64,000 nt of DNA from an uncultured bacterium (GCA_937949615.1 CALEDQ010000008.1:124001-188000), one strand, 5' to 3'; shown: positions 31,717-41,506, counted from the first letter of the stretch. The notes: generated by a model not told the origin, from the letters alone. A program made the numbers and translations.

Positions 31717-34713
31717 TCAGAACTCGATGTCGGCGACCTTGAAGGTTTCTTTGCGGTCGGTCAGGCGCAGGGTCACTGAGCGCCGCTTTTCGTCATCACG
31801 ACCGTAGTTGGTGAAGATATCGACCTGCAGGGTAACGGCGCCGGCCACTCTCTGTGAAGTGCTGCCGTAGAAGTTCGTCTGAATCTCATACATGCCGGTT
31901 CTCGCCTTGCGCAGCATATATTCTTCGGGGCCGTAGCCCTGCGTCAGGTCGCGCGAAACGAGGCCACCGATGGCAGTGCGCGGGTAACCGTAATAGGCCT
32001 TTTCACCCGACGGCTCGACGACCCAGAGGTCCATGTCGGTGGCGTCGGCATCCCAGGTCATGACGATGCGCAGATCGACATCGATCGGCTTGAGCAGACG
32101 CGCATCGACCTTGAAGTCTTCAATGCCGGCTTTTTTGGCCTTAACGACGAGATTGTTGAGCTCTTCAAGGGCAATTACTTCGATACCCGGGAAACGGCCA
32201 TCCCACTTTTTCAACACAACATCATAGAGCAGCTCGACGGCGCGCTGGTATTTACCCAGGCGGCCAAGAACCAGCGCCAGATCACGGTAGGACTGTGGTT
32301 CTTCACCACGCATTTCAAGAACTTCTTCAAAGATTGTGGCACTGATCGCCAGTTCTTCGAGCTGGGCGAGGCGGTGCGCCAGAATTCGCATCAGAGCAGG
32401 GTTTTCCAGTTCGAGTTCGGCGATATTCGAAAGCACCTGCAGAGCCAGGTCTTTCTTTTCGAGCGCGATAAAGACATCAGCGCAATCAAGGAAATATGAG
32501 GGCGCATTGCCGTATTCGGCCTTCTGTTTAAGATATTCGGCATACGGATCGAGAGCTTCTTTGATGGCTTTCGCATAACGGGCATCGGGCTGCCAGGCCT
32601 TGATCGCCACACCCGGGTTAACCGGCCGCGCACCGGTCGGAGTCGAAGCATCTGCCTTGGCTGCCACACTCTGACCAGGTGCTGGCGCCCGTGCGATAGC
32701 AACATTACGGGCAGACGAACCGCCTACAGATTTGCTCTCTTCAGAAGATACGCTCAGTTCGTCACTCATCATTTCAGGAGCGCTCTGTGGCATGGCACTG
32801 TCTGAATCCATGGCAGCGCCACTCACTTCTGAAGGCGCCGATCTTTCGCGTTCTTCAGAGCCAAACAGACCGCCATACCATGAGCCACCTTCTGATTTTT
32901 TATCTTTTCCTGACGGAATCTGGGCTTTCGAGAAGTCGGTTTCCCACCAGCGCAGGCGTTCTTCCCATTCAGGAATAATGCTGTTGAGCTTCTGTTCACG
33001 GGTCTGAGCAACTTCTGCCTCTGCCTTCTCGACTGCGGCAAAATACTGCTCACGCCAGGCCGGTTTTGAAGCCGGGGGCACGATTTTGTGTTCGATGTAC
33101 TGGTCGATGCGCTCGAGCACGATCATCGAGGTGAATTCATTCACGACCCCGTGCTTTTTGCTGAGGGTAACGATGTCGAGTCGGTTCTTTTCTTTTTCAG
33201 CCAGCAGCTCGTCGACCTTGCGGCCCGCCCAGAATTTGCGCAGAAAATCACCTTTAACAGCCTTGCTGCGGCTGACATCGTAACTGCGCTCAAAAAGCCC
33301 CTGCGCGCTGGTGCCGAAACTGAGGGTAATTTTGGCTTCATCGCCGCTCAGCAGACCGGCAAACATGTATCTTGGGTTGACGGCAACTCTGCCGGCAGGA
33401 TAAACCTCTTCGATACCCTTGCCATTGACCAGGCCGGTAATTCCGAAAAAGTCGGCACCGACCATTTTTACGGCGCGATCGAGATCGAGAGCTTTGAGAT
33501 TCAACAGACTGCCACCGCTGCGGCGGCAGATATGCTGCAGAAAACTGTAATCGGCGCCATCGGCTGAAGTTATCGCATAAACCGGCGCCGCGAAATCGGG
33601 CACTTCGCTTTTGCCGAAGGTTGTCAGGCCGTCAGTGATCAGCAGATAGCAGTCTGGCTTGCCAAGGTCTTTTCCGATACCGGTAAAATTGGTGCCGCCA
33701 TCGAATTTGATTTCTTCGATATGCTTGATCAAGGCACCGGCATCACCGCGCTTCACCTGCCACGATCGGCTGCTGCCCGGGCGGTTGCGGAATTCGACAA
33801 ACTCGACACGAACTTCGGCGGCGACACGCTCAGAAGCGAACAGTGCTTCGATAAATTTCTTTTCGAGTGCCAGATCGCGTTTTGCGCCTGAGCCCGAAGC
33901 ATCATAGAGCACGACGATCTTTTCGGCCGGTTTGAACGGACGATTCTTCTCGGGGTCAGCAGCAAGGCCCTGAACGCTGAAATAAAAGTTGCCGTCGCTG
34001 GCTTCTTCGACAAAAACCGCACCAGGTTCGGGAACCGGAACGGTTACCCTGATCTCAGAATCGATTTTCTGGCGCTGAATGGCAACTTCGGTAAACCAGC
34101 CTGATTTCATCTGGCTGAAATCAGCGGTTTCTCTGCCGGTTATTTCTATCTTAGGCTTCTGATCGGCGCTGAGCACTTCTACCCTGAGGTTGAAATTTTC
34201 GGTTTTTTCGCTCAGCTGCAGGGGCACGCGATAAAGCGCTTCACCGTCATTTACTGCCAGTTCAGTAATATAAACGACCTGAACGGTACGTGAACTGTTC
34301 GGATTAAGCGGGTAAACACGGGTCTTGAAGTTGTTACCCTTGACCTTTTCGACAATACCGGGGTCAACGCCGCGGCGAATCTCGGTTTCGAGAACTTCGC
34401 GGGCTTTCTGCTTTTCGATGGCAACGCCTTCGACGAGTTCGCCGTCGATATCGAGGGCATAACCCGAAACGACAGCTCCCTCAGGCAGCGGAAACTCAAG
34501 CTCCCCTTCAAGCACTCGTGAATTCGGGTTAAAAAAACGCATCGTCATGGTAGTTTCAGCCAGATGCCCGAAAATTCTGACCCTGGCGTCGAGACTGGCA
34601 AGACTGATCGGCTGCTCAGCCGGTCGTTTCAGATTCATGACCGGAATCTGAGCCTGCAATGCGGTGACAGTCAGCAGCAGAAAAGCGAGTAGAAGCAATA
34701 AACGGTTTTGCAT
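31717..34713 (-). CDS. VIT and VWA domain protein with TPR-like and DUF2135 C-terminus
   Basis: The 998-residue protein has a signal peptide (about 1-22), a VIT domain (about 25-150), a von Willebrand A domain with the MIDAS motif DASGS starting at Asp271 and 'LLITDGLTTFG', a low-complexity Ser/Glu/Pro stretch (about 620-720), TPR-like helices (about 740-870), and a C-terminal DUF2135 domain ('DADATDMDLWVVEPSG'). Such proteins bind partners by metal-ion-dependent adhesion; bacterial roles are poorly known. The ATG at 34713 with the signal peptide is preferred over an upstream start at 34815, which lies in the preceding gene. It is the last gene of a three-gene set with its own terminator. It is probably exported, so it may act in the envelope. 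Confidence 0.9.
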   Translation of the reverse strand: MQNRLLLLLAFLLLTVTALQAQIPVMNLKRPAEQPISLASLDARVRIFGHLAETTMTMRFFNPNSRVLEGELEFPLPEGAVVSGYALDIDGELVEGVAIEKQKAREVLETEIRRGVDPGIVEKVKGNNFKTRVYPLNPNSSRTVQVVYITELAVNDGEALYRVPLQLSEKTENFNLRVEVLSADQKPKIEITGRETADFSQMKSGWFTEVAIQRQKIDSEIRVTVPVPEPGAVFVEEASDGNFYFSVQGLAADPEKNRPFKPAEKIVVLYDASGSGAKRDLALEKKFIEALFASERVAAEVRVEFVEFRNRPGSSRSWQVKRGDAGALIKHIEEIKFDGGTNFTGIGKDLGKPDCYLLITDGLTTFGKSEVPDFAAPVYAITSADGADYSFLQHICRRSGGSLLNLKALDLDRAVKMVGADFFGITGLVNGKGIEEVYPAGRVAVNPRYMFAGLLSGDEAKITLSFGTSAQGLFERSYDVSRSKAVKGDFLRKFWAGRKVDELLAEKEKNRLDIVTLSKKHGVVNEFTSMIVLERIDQYIEHKIVPPASKPAWREQYFAAVEKAEAEVAQTREQKLNSIIPEWEERLRWWETDFSKAQIPSGKDKKSEGGSWYGGLFGSEERERSAPSEVSGAAMDSDSAMPQSAPEMMSDELSVSSEESKSVGGSSARNVAIARAPAPGQSVAAKADASTPTGARPVNPGVAIKAWQPDARYAKAIKEALDPYAEYLKQKAEYGNAPSYFLDCADVFIALEKKDLALQVLSNIAELELENPALMRILAHRLAQLEELAISATIFEEVLEMRGEEPQSYRDLALVLGRLGKYQRAVELLYDVVLKKWDGRFPGIEVIALEELNNLVVKAKKAGIEDFKVDARLLKPIDVDLRIVMTWDADATDMDLWVVEPSGEKAYYGYPRTAIGGLVSRDLTQGYGPEEYMLRKARTGMYEIQTNFYGSTSQRVAGAVTLQVDIFTNYGRDDEKRRSVTLRLTDRKETFKVADIEF

Positions 34714-34754
34714 ATATTCCCCTCGGTTATGGAGTTTACTCAGCACAATTTCAG

Positions 34755-34785
34755 AAACGCAGCCGGGCAAAACCGGATTGCGTTT
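34755..34785 (-). terminator. Hairpin after the 187-residue protein gene
   Basis: AAACGCA/TGCGTTT and CCGG/CCGG pairs close a stem just after the stop codon at 34787. The T-run lies on the plus-strand side, so on the minus strand it is a weak or only partial terminator and the VIT gene may be reached by read-through. Confidence 0.4.
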
Positions 34786-34786
34786 T

Positions 34787-35350
34787 TTATTTTTTAAGAT
34801 CCGCCAGCGCGGCAAGCTTCATTACATCTGTCTTATCACCGAAAAAGCGGCTGAAAACGCTGATACGGTAGAAAGAAGCCAGCGAAAGCTCTTCACCGGT
34901 TCTTCCGAGCAGCCAGACATTTTTGTGACGGAAATGAAAAAAGAGAAAAAGCTGCTGCACCCTCTCATCATCAAGCTTCTGCAGCAAAGGCGCAAAGCTT
35001 TTGAGAAGTCTGGCGGTATTTTCAAGCCTGACCAGTATTTTCTTTTCCTGGGCGAAGCTGTCGTTCTCAGGGTTGAGGGTAAAGCTGCGCAGCAGCAGCC
35101 CCTGAAAACGCTGCCCGTAGTGTCTGGTCATGATAATCGCCGCCAGCCCGCGCAGTGCCACACTGTTGCTGCGAATTGCATGCTCGAAAAACTTCAGCGC
35201 CTGCCCCTCGGGTTTAACGTCGATATAACGTGAAATATCGTTCATCAGACGGGTCTCGATCTCTGACAGCTCGATGGCGCCAGCCAGAGCCGGTAACAGA
35301 AACAGCACCAGAACCAGACCCGCTATTCTTGCTCTAATCGATATCTTCAT
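34787..35350 (-). CDS. Secreted hypothetical protein, 187 residues
   Basis: A signal peptide (about 1-25, 'AGAI') precedes an all-helical domain with no recognised family. The gene overlaps the preceding one by 17 bases, suggesting coupled translation, and lies about 70 bases before the VIT gene. It may be an accessory of the exported VIT/VWA protein. No cysteines pair obviously and no catalytic motif is seen. Confidence 0.7.
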   Translation of the reverse strand: MKISIRARIAGLVLVLFLLPALAGAIELSEIETRLMNDISRYIDVKPEGQALKFFEHAIRSNSVALRGLAAIIMTRHYGQRFQGLLLRSFTLNPENDSFAQEKKILVRLENTARLLKSFAPLLQKLDDERVQQLFLFFHFRHKNVWLLGRTGEELSLASFYRISVFSRFFGDKTDVMKLAALADLKK

Positions 35351-35609
35351 AAGGGTAACAGACCGTGATCACTTTCGGAATCTCGCAATCTTTGACAACA
35401 ATCTTGATAAAATCACCATTGAAACGCTCACCAATAATGGCAAGTTTTTCGCCGTCACGCTCCGGCCATTTCTGCACCACCCGACCATTGATAACCGCAT
35501 CTTCAACCTGCTTGATAAAGATGTCGCGGGCAATCATCTGGTCATAGGCATGCTTTGTCATCTGATACTCGCCCGATGCCACCATTCTGGCCACTCTGCG
35601 CCGTCCCAT
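35334..35609 (-). CDS. DUF4258 domain protein
   Basis: The 91-residue protein fits the DUF4258 family: 'MTKHAYDQMIARDIFIKQVEDAVINGRVV', then a beta-rich part ending 'VITVCYPYED'. The fold is related to RelE-type toxins, but DUF4258 members occur often without antitoxin, as here; no antitoxin gene lies beside it. The ATG at 35609 is chosen over a TTG two codons earlier. It has its own promoter at 35649-35678 and overlaps the next gene by 17 bases. The activity is unknown. Confidence 0.75.
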   Translation of the reverse strand: MGRRRVARMVASGEYQMTKHAYDQMIARDIFIKQVEDAVINGRVVQKWPERDGEKLAIIGERFNGDFIKIVVKDCEIPKVITVCYPYEDID

Positions 35610-35615
35610 ATTCAA

Positions 35616-35791
35616 TCATTCCCAAATCGCTGATATTTTTCAGGTCTGATTTTACCCCGTCCGGTATTCGCATGTAAAGGACTAAGGAAGGGGCAAGCAG
35701 ATACAGATCAATCCATATTTATCCGGCAGAAGCACAACCGGCCGGAACCGGCTCAATGACCAGAGCGTAATTTATTGCAGATAATTCCTGC
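35616..35791. other. Intergenic region with a possible degenerate third repeat copy
   Basis: Besides the promoter of the DUF4258 gene, the stretch at about 35737-35785 shows an ACCGGCCGG-AACCGG-CTCA block followed by TTTATTGCAG and ATAATT, which resembles copies A and B in order but with many changes. I cannot exclude chance. No other gene is seen. Confidence 0.3.
35649..35678 (-). promoter_or_regulatory. Promoter of the DUF4258-VIT gene set
   Basis: On the minus strand TTTACA (35678-35673), an 18-base spacer and TAAAAT (35654-35649) lie 40 bases before the ATG at 35609. Confidence 0.55.
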
Positions 35792-38700
35792 TTACAGATC
35801 CTTGAAAAGATCGTCTGCATCGATGGGCTGGCGCAGGGCTTCTCGCCATTTCTGCGAGGGTTCGGCAGGCGGAACTATGGTGTCGAGCTCGGCAAAAAGG
35901 TTTTTGCGGGTTTCTCTGATGCTGTCTTCAATGTTGAAAACCGGCGCGGATTCGACAACCGCAAGAACTTCTTCTTCGGCAGCCGGAACCGGTATAACCG
36001 GCTCGGCATCGAGATCGATAACGGCAGTCTCAGCGGGCTTCTCGACAAGAAGTTCCCTGACTTCGTCAAGCGAAACTTCATCGGGCGAGATGGTGATTTC
36101 GTTGGCCGGCAGGTCTTTGTTGCAGCAATATTTGGGAATCACCGGCTCGAACTCGTCGTAATCGAGTTTGTCTTTTACGGTGGCAGCTGGCGGTTCGGCC
36201 GTTTCGGTAAAATCAGTGCGCGAATACTCTTCAGTGTAAGCGATCGGCTGCAGTTCAGCATCTGTCGATTCTGTTGTTTCAGTAACTTCGCCGGCCATGG
36301 CCTGTTCGCCGACAGCCTCTTCCGGGAAGTCCTCATGTGAATATTCTTCAGTATAAGCAATTGGCTGCAGTTCTTCAGAGGCTGCTTCAGAGACTGCTTC
36401 GCTGGAACTCCCGGCGGCCGCTTCCGGTTCAGGAGAATCGTAAGCCAGAGGAGCCGATTCTGGCACATATTCAGAACCGGAATTTTCTTCTGCAGACGAC
36501 AGCGACCAGTCTTCGGCACTTTCCCCCGATGCTGCCGGCTCGGCAACCCCTTCTGAATAAGGAATATCGAGGGTTTCAGCAGGTTCAACCCGGCGACGCG
36601 GCGGGCTGACGAACAGATCATTAAAAAGATTCTCTGATGCCGCTGCAGGCTCATCTTCGTAATCGGCCTGGTCGAATGCAGCGACGGCCGGGCTGTCTTC
36701 AGCTTCGACGTTTAAAGCACCTCCGGACACATGTTCTTCTCGTGCTTCTGAAGAAACATCTCCTGATGCCTCAGAAGCATCGTCATATTGTTCCGGCTGC
36801 GCATATTCACCGTTGTAATTCTGCTGTTCAGAGAAGCCGTCTGGCGCGCCACCGGCTTCTTCAGCCGATGACTGCTGTGGATATTCCTCACCCTGCGCCC
36901 AGGTTTCACCGGCCGGTGCTTCAGAATAGGACTCATAACCCTGCTGCTCATAGCCGGCATCATGCCCGGGATAACTGTCTTCGCCGGTTTGTGCCGCCGG
37001 CTGAGCGTCTTCATGATACTGGGGTTGCTGATACTGCTCGTTTTCATAAGCCGTCTGGTCATAAGCGTTTTCAGGCCATTGCTCCTGACTGACGGGGTCC
37101 TGCGAAAACCCGCCGGCTTCGGGGGCTGCCGCGCCATCATAGCCGGGCGCAGCCTGTTCGTAATCATAAGAATCGGCATATTGCGGCTGACCCTCAGCAA
37201 AACCGTTTTCGTCATAAACTGCAGGTTCTTCTGCCGGAGCAGCACCTGCATCTGCAGTTTCATCAGAACCGCCCGCCGGCTCTTCGCTTTTGCGGCGGCT
37301 TTTGATCGCACCGAGTGATATTGCTCCCGACGGCACTGCCGACGGTCGAGGTGCCTCTTCTGCTTCAGAACGCGTTTTTAAAAGTTTGCCATGCGAAACA
37401 TCGGGCGCGTGCGGGCCAGCATGCGCGGCGTCAGAAGCACCTGACTGGCTTTCATCAGCAGCCGGCGAGGCGGCAAACCCCATGGCCCTGACGAGCGGGT
37501 CGCCCGGCACCAGTTCGTGCAGGTTGCCGGCATACATCATTGCCTTCTTTTTGTCACCCGTGGCATTACAGCACCTGACCAGCAGGCGAAACAGTTTGAC
37601 CCGGTCGCCGCCATCGCGGTAGATGCCAAAGCATTTTTCGAGAGACCGCAGGGCCAGCGACGGAAAAATCTTCGCCAGCAGGCCGACTCGCAGCCAGTAA
37701 GTAGATTCGTAAAGAGCCATTGCCGGGCGCAGCAGTTGAATCAGAACTATCAGAACCACGATCAGCAAAAGCACAACCGCCCAGCGACCTTCGCCGTGCG
37801 CCCACAGCAGCCAGCCGGGCCAACGCAGACCGGGGTATTTCGGGTTGATTTTGACCGCATTCTGATAATGCACCCGCGCTTCAGCGATGCGGTTGTCGGC
37901 AAGCTCGAGCTTCATCAGGACAAAGCTGGCGAAAAAACTCTGACCGGCTCGACCAATGATAGCCTCGGCAGATTCCTTCAGCTGCGCCGCCGTAAACCTG
38001 CCCGAATAGTAATTGGCCATCAGGCGCATTTCCCAGACCTGCACCATGGTATCGATTGAATTCATCAGACCGGGATTGCGGTTGAGAAAAAGCCCCAGCT
38101 CGGCAAAACGCTCTTCATTAAAGAGTCTGGTGGCCTGTTTGAAATTTTCGTCAGCATTCAGAGCGGAAACCGCAATCTCGTTCTCTACTGCCGCCAGGCG
38201 CTCGACCCAGACCGGGTTATCGCTTTTCAACAGCAGCAGTTCCTTTAAAATAGCCCGCACCTGTAGAATATCCTGTTCCTGTTCGGCCTTGCGCAGTTCG
38301 GTTTCAAACTTTCTGATGGCCAGCAGAATTCTGTCTTCGGCGCTTTCCTGTCTTGCTACCGGGCCGCGGCTCGAAATCTCGTCGATCTGCTGAATAGTAT
38401 TGCGGGCAAAAGCGTTATTCTTGTCGATCTTCTGAATTTCGCCGCAGAGTCTCTTCGCTTCAAGATATAGACGATCGCGCATTGCAGCTGCAACCAGTCC
38501 GGTCAGGCGCTGAATCTCGCCAGCCCGCTTGAGTCGCTGAAAGGCACGTTCGAGATCGGGGTATTGCGCGTCGAATTCCCGCACCTTTTCGAGAAGTCCG
38601 GCGGCGGCCTCGAGGTCGCCCAGGGCCATTGCCACATCGGCCTTGCCGATAATTCTGGCCGCATTCGCCCGTGCAAGAATCGTCATATTTTCGACCTGCG

Positions 38701-39373
38701 GCCGGTATTCGGCTGCGGTCGCATCGATGCCCGCAAGAATTCTGAACAGCTGCAGCCGGTAGAGAACCTGCGTGTTTGAAATCATCAGCTTTTCGAGATC
38801 TTTAAAAACTTTAACCCACTGATCATCGGCCTTTATCGGCATTCCGGCGTTGATACGGTCAAGCAGAGCCTCCCCGGCAACGATGAACTGCTGATTACCC
38901 TTGAATGCACGCGCAACTTCAATCAACTGCCGCCAGTTTTCTGCAGATGATGATTTGAACGAGCAGATCTCATTCTGCAGTGCCAGAAAATCAAGCAGTT
39001 CTTTCTCACTCAGCTGTGAAAAGCTGCGGCCATTGACGATAACCGAAATTTCTTTACCAATATAGGTTTTAAGCAGGTTTTCGACTTCATCGAGATTGAC
39101 TCTGGCCAACCGGCAAAGCCTGAGAAGACGGGTCGCCTCAGAGGCATTTCCGGATGCGTGGGCAGCCGAAGCCTCAAGCCACAGCGAATCGTTAACGGCC
39201 GGCTTTTTGTCGGCTGGTTTACCGGCAGCAGATTTGCCGGAAGATTTGCTGACAGCATTTTCGGACGTTCGGGCGGCAGCGCCGCTGCCGGTTTTTTTTG
39301 CAGAAGCGGCGGGGGCGCCAGTAACGAGAGACAAACTCAGCAGCAGAGCGAGAAAAGTTGCAAAAACCTTCAT
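35792..39373 (-). CDS. TPR-like membrane protein with long acidic C-terminal tail
   Basis: The 1193-residue protein starts with a signal peptide or anchor (about 1-25), then an Ala/Lys/Ser-rich stretch and a long helical TPR-like region (about 60-500, with 'ATRLLRLCRLARVN', 'LERAFQRLKRAGEIQ' and similar repeats). One membrane helix (about 528-552) follows, then a cytosolic-type helical part, and from about 640 a 550-residue Glu/Ala/Gln/Tyr/Ser-rich tail that is probably disordered. The 12-residue block ELQPIAYTEEYS occurs twice in the tail. The ATG at 39373 with GGTGAG upstream is preferred over a GTG nine bases earlier. No family is recognised. The tail may bind partners or be a substrate of modification. 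Confidence 0.8.
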   Translation of the reverse strand: MKVFATFLALLLSLSLVTGAPAASAKKTGSGAAARTSENAVSKSSGKSAAGKPADKKPAVNDSLWLEASAAHASGNASEATRLLRLCRLARVNLDEVENLLKTYIGKEISVIVNGRSFSQLSEKELLDFLALQNEICSFKSSSAENWRQLIEVARAFKGNQQFIVAGEALLDRINAGMPIKADDQWVKVFKDLEKLMISNTQVLYRLQLFRILAGIDATAAEYRPQVENMTILARANAARIIGKADVAMALGDLEAAAGLLEKVREFDAQYPDLERAFQRLKRAGEIQRLTGLVAAAMRDRLYLEAKRLCGEIQKIDKNNAFARNTIQQIDEISSRGPVARQESAEDRILLAIRKFETELRKAEQEQDILQVRAILKELLLLKSDNPVWVERLAAVENEIAVSALNADENFKQATRLFNEERFAELGLFLNRNPGLMNSIDTMVQVWEMRLMANYYSGRFTAAQLKESAEAIIGRAGQSFFASFVLMKLELADNRIAEARVHYQNAVKINPKYPGLRWPGWLLWAHGEGRWAVVLLLIVVLIVLIQLLRPAMALYESTYWLRVGLLAKIFPSLALRSLEKCFGIYRDGGDRVKLFRLLVRCCNATGDKKKAMMYAGNLHELVPGDPLVRAMGFAASPAADESQSGASDAAHAGPHAPDVSHGKLLKTRSEAEEAPRPSAVPSGAISLGAIKSRRKSEEPAGGSDETADAGAAPAEEPAVYDENGFAEGQPQYADSYDYEQAAPGYDGAAAPEAGGFSQDPVSQEQWPENAYDQTAYENEQYQQPQYHEDAQPAAQTGEDSYPGHDAGYEQQGYESYSEAPAGETWAQGEEYPQQSSAEEAGGAPDGFSEQQNYNGEYAQPEQYDDASEASGDVSSEAREEHVSGGALNVEAEDSPAVAAFDQADYEDEPAAASENLFNDLFVSPPRRRVEPAETLDIPYSEGVAEPAASGESAEDWSLSSAEENSGSEYVPESAPLAYDSPEPEAAAGSSSEAVSEAASEELQPIAYTEEYSHEDFPEEAVGEQAMAGEVTETTESTDAELQPIAYTEEYSRTDFTETAEPPAATVKDKLDYDEFEPVIPKYCCNKDLPANEITISPDEVSLDEVRELLVEKPAETAVIDLDAEPVIPVPAAEEEVLAVVESAPVFNIEDSIRETRKNLFAELDTIVPPAEPSQKWREALRQPIDADDLFKDL

Positions 39374-39425
39374 TGTTCTCACCAGATGTACAGTTTTTGT
39401 TTATGTTTTCGTTTTCACGGGTACA

Positions 39426-39437
39426 TTACCATGGTAA
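39426..39437. promoter_or_regulatory. Palindrome between divergent TPR-like and cyclase genes
   Basis: TTACCATGGTAA is a perfect 12-base palindrome in the 141-base region between the divergent starts. It could be an operator for both genes; no canonical promoter with both boxes is obvious nearby. Confidence 0.4.
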
Positions 39438-39514
39438 CATAGCCTCTGACCGGAACCAAAAAATTTAGACATGATACAGAAAGCCGGTCGAGCCAACCAA
39501 TCAGGAGAGCCTCT

Positions 39515-41506
39515 GTGAGCACGAAGTTTTCAAGCTTTGACGCGATGACGCGCCAGAATAAAATCAATGCGCTGATGAATATAAAAAAGACCGAAAGCAC
39601 CAGCCAGGTCGATTATTATCTGGTCCTCCATGCAATGCTCAACGAGGACGTTCAGGTTGCCATGGCCGCCAAAATGGCTTATGCAAACTTCTCTTCCCAG
39701 AGCTGGTTTCAGGATTTCGGCAAACAGTCTGACCCGCAGACCAGTGACAGAATAGCGAATTTTCTGCGCCAGAACATCGGCTATGGCCCCGAGCTCGTCG
39801 AAATCGAAAACCCGCCCGAACGCCAGCAGATGGCGCAGAATCTGTCGCGCCGGCAGAAAAAATTCGAAAACCTGCAGGAATGGGATGGCCCTTTCCCCCA
39901 GTCGGTCAGTCTTCTCAACACCCTGCGCGAAGATACGCAGCAGATAATCCAATCGCTTCTCAACCCTGGCGAAGGCATCGAAAAATGCTGGCTGTGCCTC
40001 TACACCGAAACACTGCAGCCGTTCAGGGAATGCGCGCGGTCGCTCGAGAGCAATGCGGCAACGATGGTGGTCAATCTGACGCGGCTGCAGAACCCCGCGC
40101 AGATAGACCCGTCGCTTGGCGTCATGTTCGGTATGCTGAGCCGGCCGGCCTATATGCTTGCGCTCGTTACCGGCAAACGCTGCATTCTCTTTCTGAGAGA
40201 CGAAATCGGCACTTCGCAGGCCTGTATCAGAGTTTTCAACCTTCAGAACATTGCCGGCGTCAACCTCGTTAAAGACGGAATTCTTGCCAGCATCGAAATT
40301 GAAACACACCAGGATTTCATCAAGATACCAATGCTGGCGCCTGATGACGCAAACGAAGCCCACACCTTTCTGCGTCAGCGAAGCGTCGAAGCAATCGAAG
40401 CCTCAGAAGAATTCATCGAGCGCGACTTCGAAAAGGAAATGAAAAAGCTCGACATGCTGTTCAAAGCCCACGCCATCAAAAGCAGCGAATATCTTTTCCG
40501 CAAATCGCGGCTGCAGAAAATGGAACTGGAAAAGTTCTCGGACGCAAACATCGAGCTGTTGCTGGCACGGCGATTTTCTGACGGCTCAAAGGGCGACCGC
40601 TTCGACGAGCAGCTGCTGAAAAAGTTCACTTTCGAAAAAACCGTAATGTTTACCGATATTGTCGGCTTTTCGAGCCAGGCATCACAAAAAATGCTGCTCG
40701 ACACCATGACGCTGCTGGCAGTACACGATAAACTGCTGATGCCGGTTATCAAAGAAAACGACGGCATTCTGATCAAGAAAATCGGTGATGCACTGATGGT
40801 GCGTTTCGACGACCCGTTCAAGGCCTGTAGCGCCGCCCAGGAAATGCAGCGCCGGCTGTTCGAATTCAACGGCAAAAGCAACGAAAAAATATTTATCAGA
40901 ATCGGCATCAATACCGGCACAGTCTTTGTTAAAAATGAAGACGTGTTCGGTGACGCGGTCAATATGGCCGCCCGCATGGAATCGCTGGCAAAACCCGGCC
41001 GTATCTTCATCACCGAAATGACCATGCAGCGCCTCGAAGGGCGCCTGCCGCTTGAAAACCTCGGGCCAAAACAGGTCAAGGGGCGCGATGAACCGATAAC
41101 CGTCTACTCGATCGTCGACTCTACCAATATTGGCGATGAAATGGCAGCCATGGCCGCTGATTTCATTGGCGGCAACGCCGAATCGCAGACCGATGAACAC
41201 GGCAGCCCGGTTCCTGCCAGGCATAACCAAGAAACTTTACCACCTGCCGACATCGCTGCCGGAGAGAAAAACCTGCATACATATGATTCGCCATCACCGG
41301 CGGCACCTGATTTTAATCGCGAAATACCCGCAGTCGCAGATATCGTCGATCATGAATCTTTCCCCGAAAACTTTTTGAACGCCATCGATTATGCGCGGTT
41401 CTGCTATGTCAAATCAGTAAAAGAAGGTAGAACCAGAAATCATGACCTCGAAGACTGGTTTGCACGATTTGAAGCACTTCTGCGACCAGATATCATGGGT
41501 GATTGA
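39515..41506 (+). CDS. Soluble class III adenylate cyclase with N-terminal PH-like region
   Basis: The 663-residue cyclase starts at a GTG with AGGAG seven bases upstream. The N-terminus is helical (about 1-130), followed by a beta-rich PH-like region (about 205-285) and a short SHOCT-like helical stretch (about 305-345). The cyclase domain spans about 372-540: metal-binding Asp381 (FTDIVGFS) and Asp425 (KIGDALMV), purine-selecting Lys421 and Asp476 (EDVFGDAVN), and transition-state Asn483 and Arg487. These residues predict ATP as substrate. The C-terminal 110 residues are variable and Pro/Glu-rich. No membrane helix; probably cytosolic or membrane-associated through the PH-like part. Confidence 0.88.
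   Translation: MSTKFSSFDAMTRQNKINALMNIKKTESTSQVDYYLVLHAMLNEDVQVAMAAKMAYANFSSQSWFQDFGKQSDPQTSDRIANFLRQNIGYGPELVEIENPPERQQMAQNLSRRQKKFENLQEWDGPFPQSVSLLNTLREDTQQIIQSLLNPGEGIEKCWLCLYTETLQPFRECARSLESNAATMVVNLTRLQNPAQIDPSLGVMFGMLSRPAYMLALVTGKRCILFLRDEIGTSQACIRVFNLQNIAGVNLVKDGILASIEIETHQDFIKIPMLAPDDANEAHTFLRQRSVEAIEASEEFIERDFEKEMKKLDMLFKAHAIKSSEYLFRKSRLQKMELEKFSDANIELLLARRFSDGSKGDRFDEQLLKKFTFEKTVMFTDIVGFSSQASQKMLLDTMTLLAVHDKLLMPVIKENDGILIKKIGDALMVRFDDPFKACSAAQEMQRRLFEFNGKSNEKIFIRIGINTGTVFVKNEDVFGDAVNMAARMESLAKPGRIFITEMTMQRLEGRLPLENLGPKQVKGRDEPITVYSIVDSTNIGDEMAAMAADFIGGNAESQTDEHGSPVPARHNQETLPPADIAAGEKNLHTYDSPSPAAPDFNREIPAVADIVDHESFPENFLNAIDYARFCYVKSVKEGRTRNHDLEDWFARFEALLRPDIMGD

Noticed and set aside
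35334..35609. A toxin-antitoxin pair
   Set aside because: DUF4258 is RelE-like in fold, but the overlapping gene encodes a secreted protein rather than an antitoxin.
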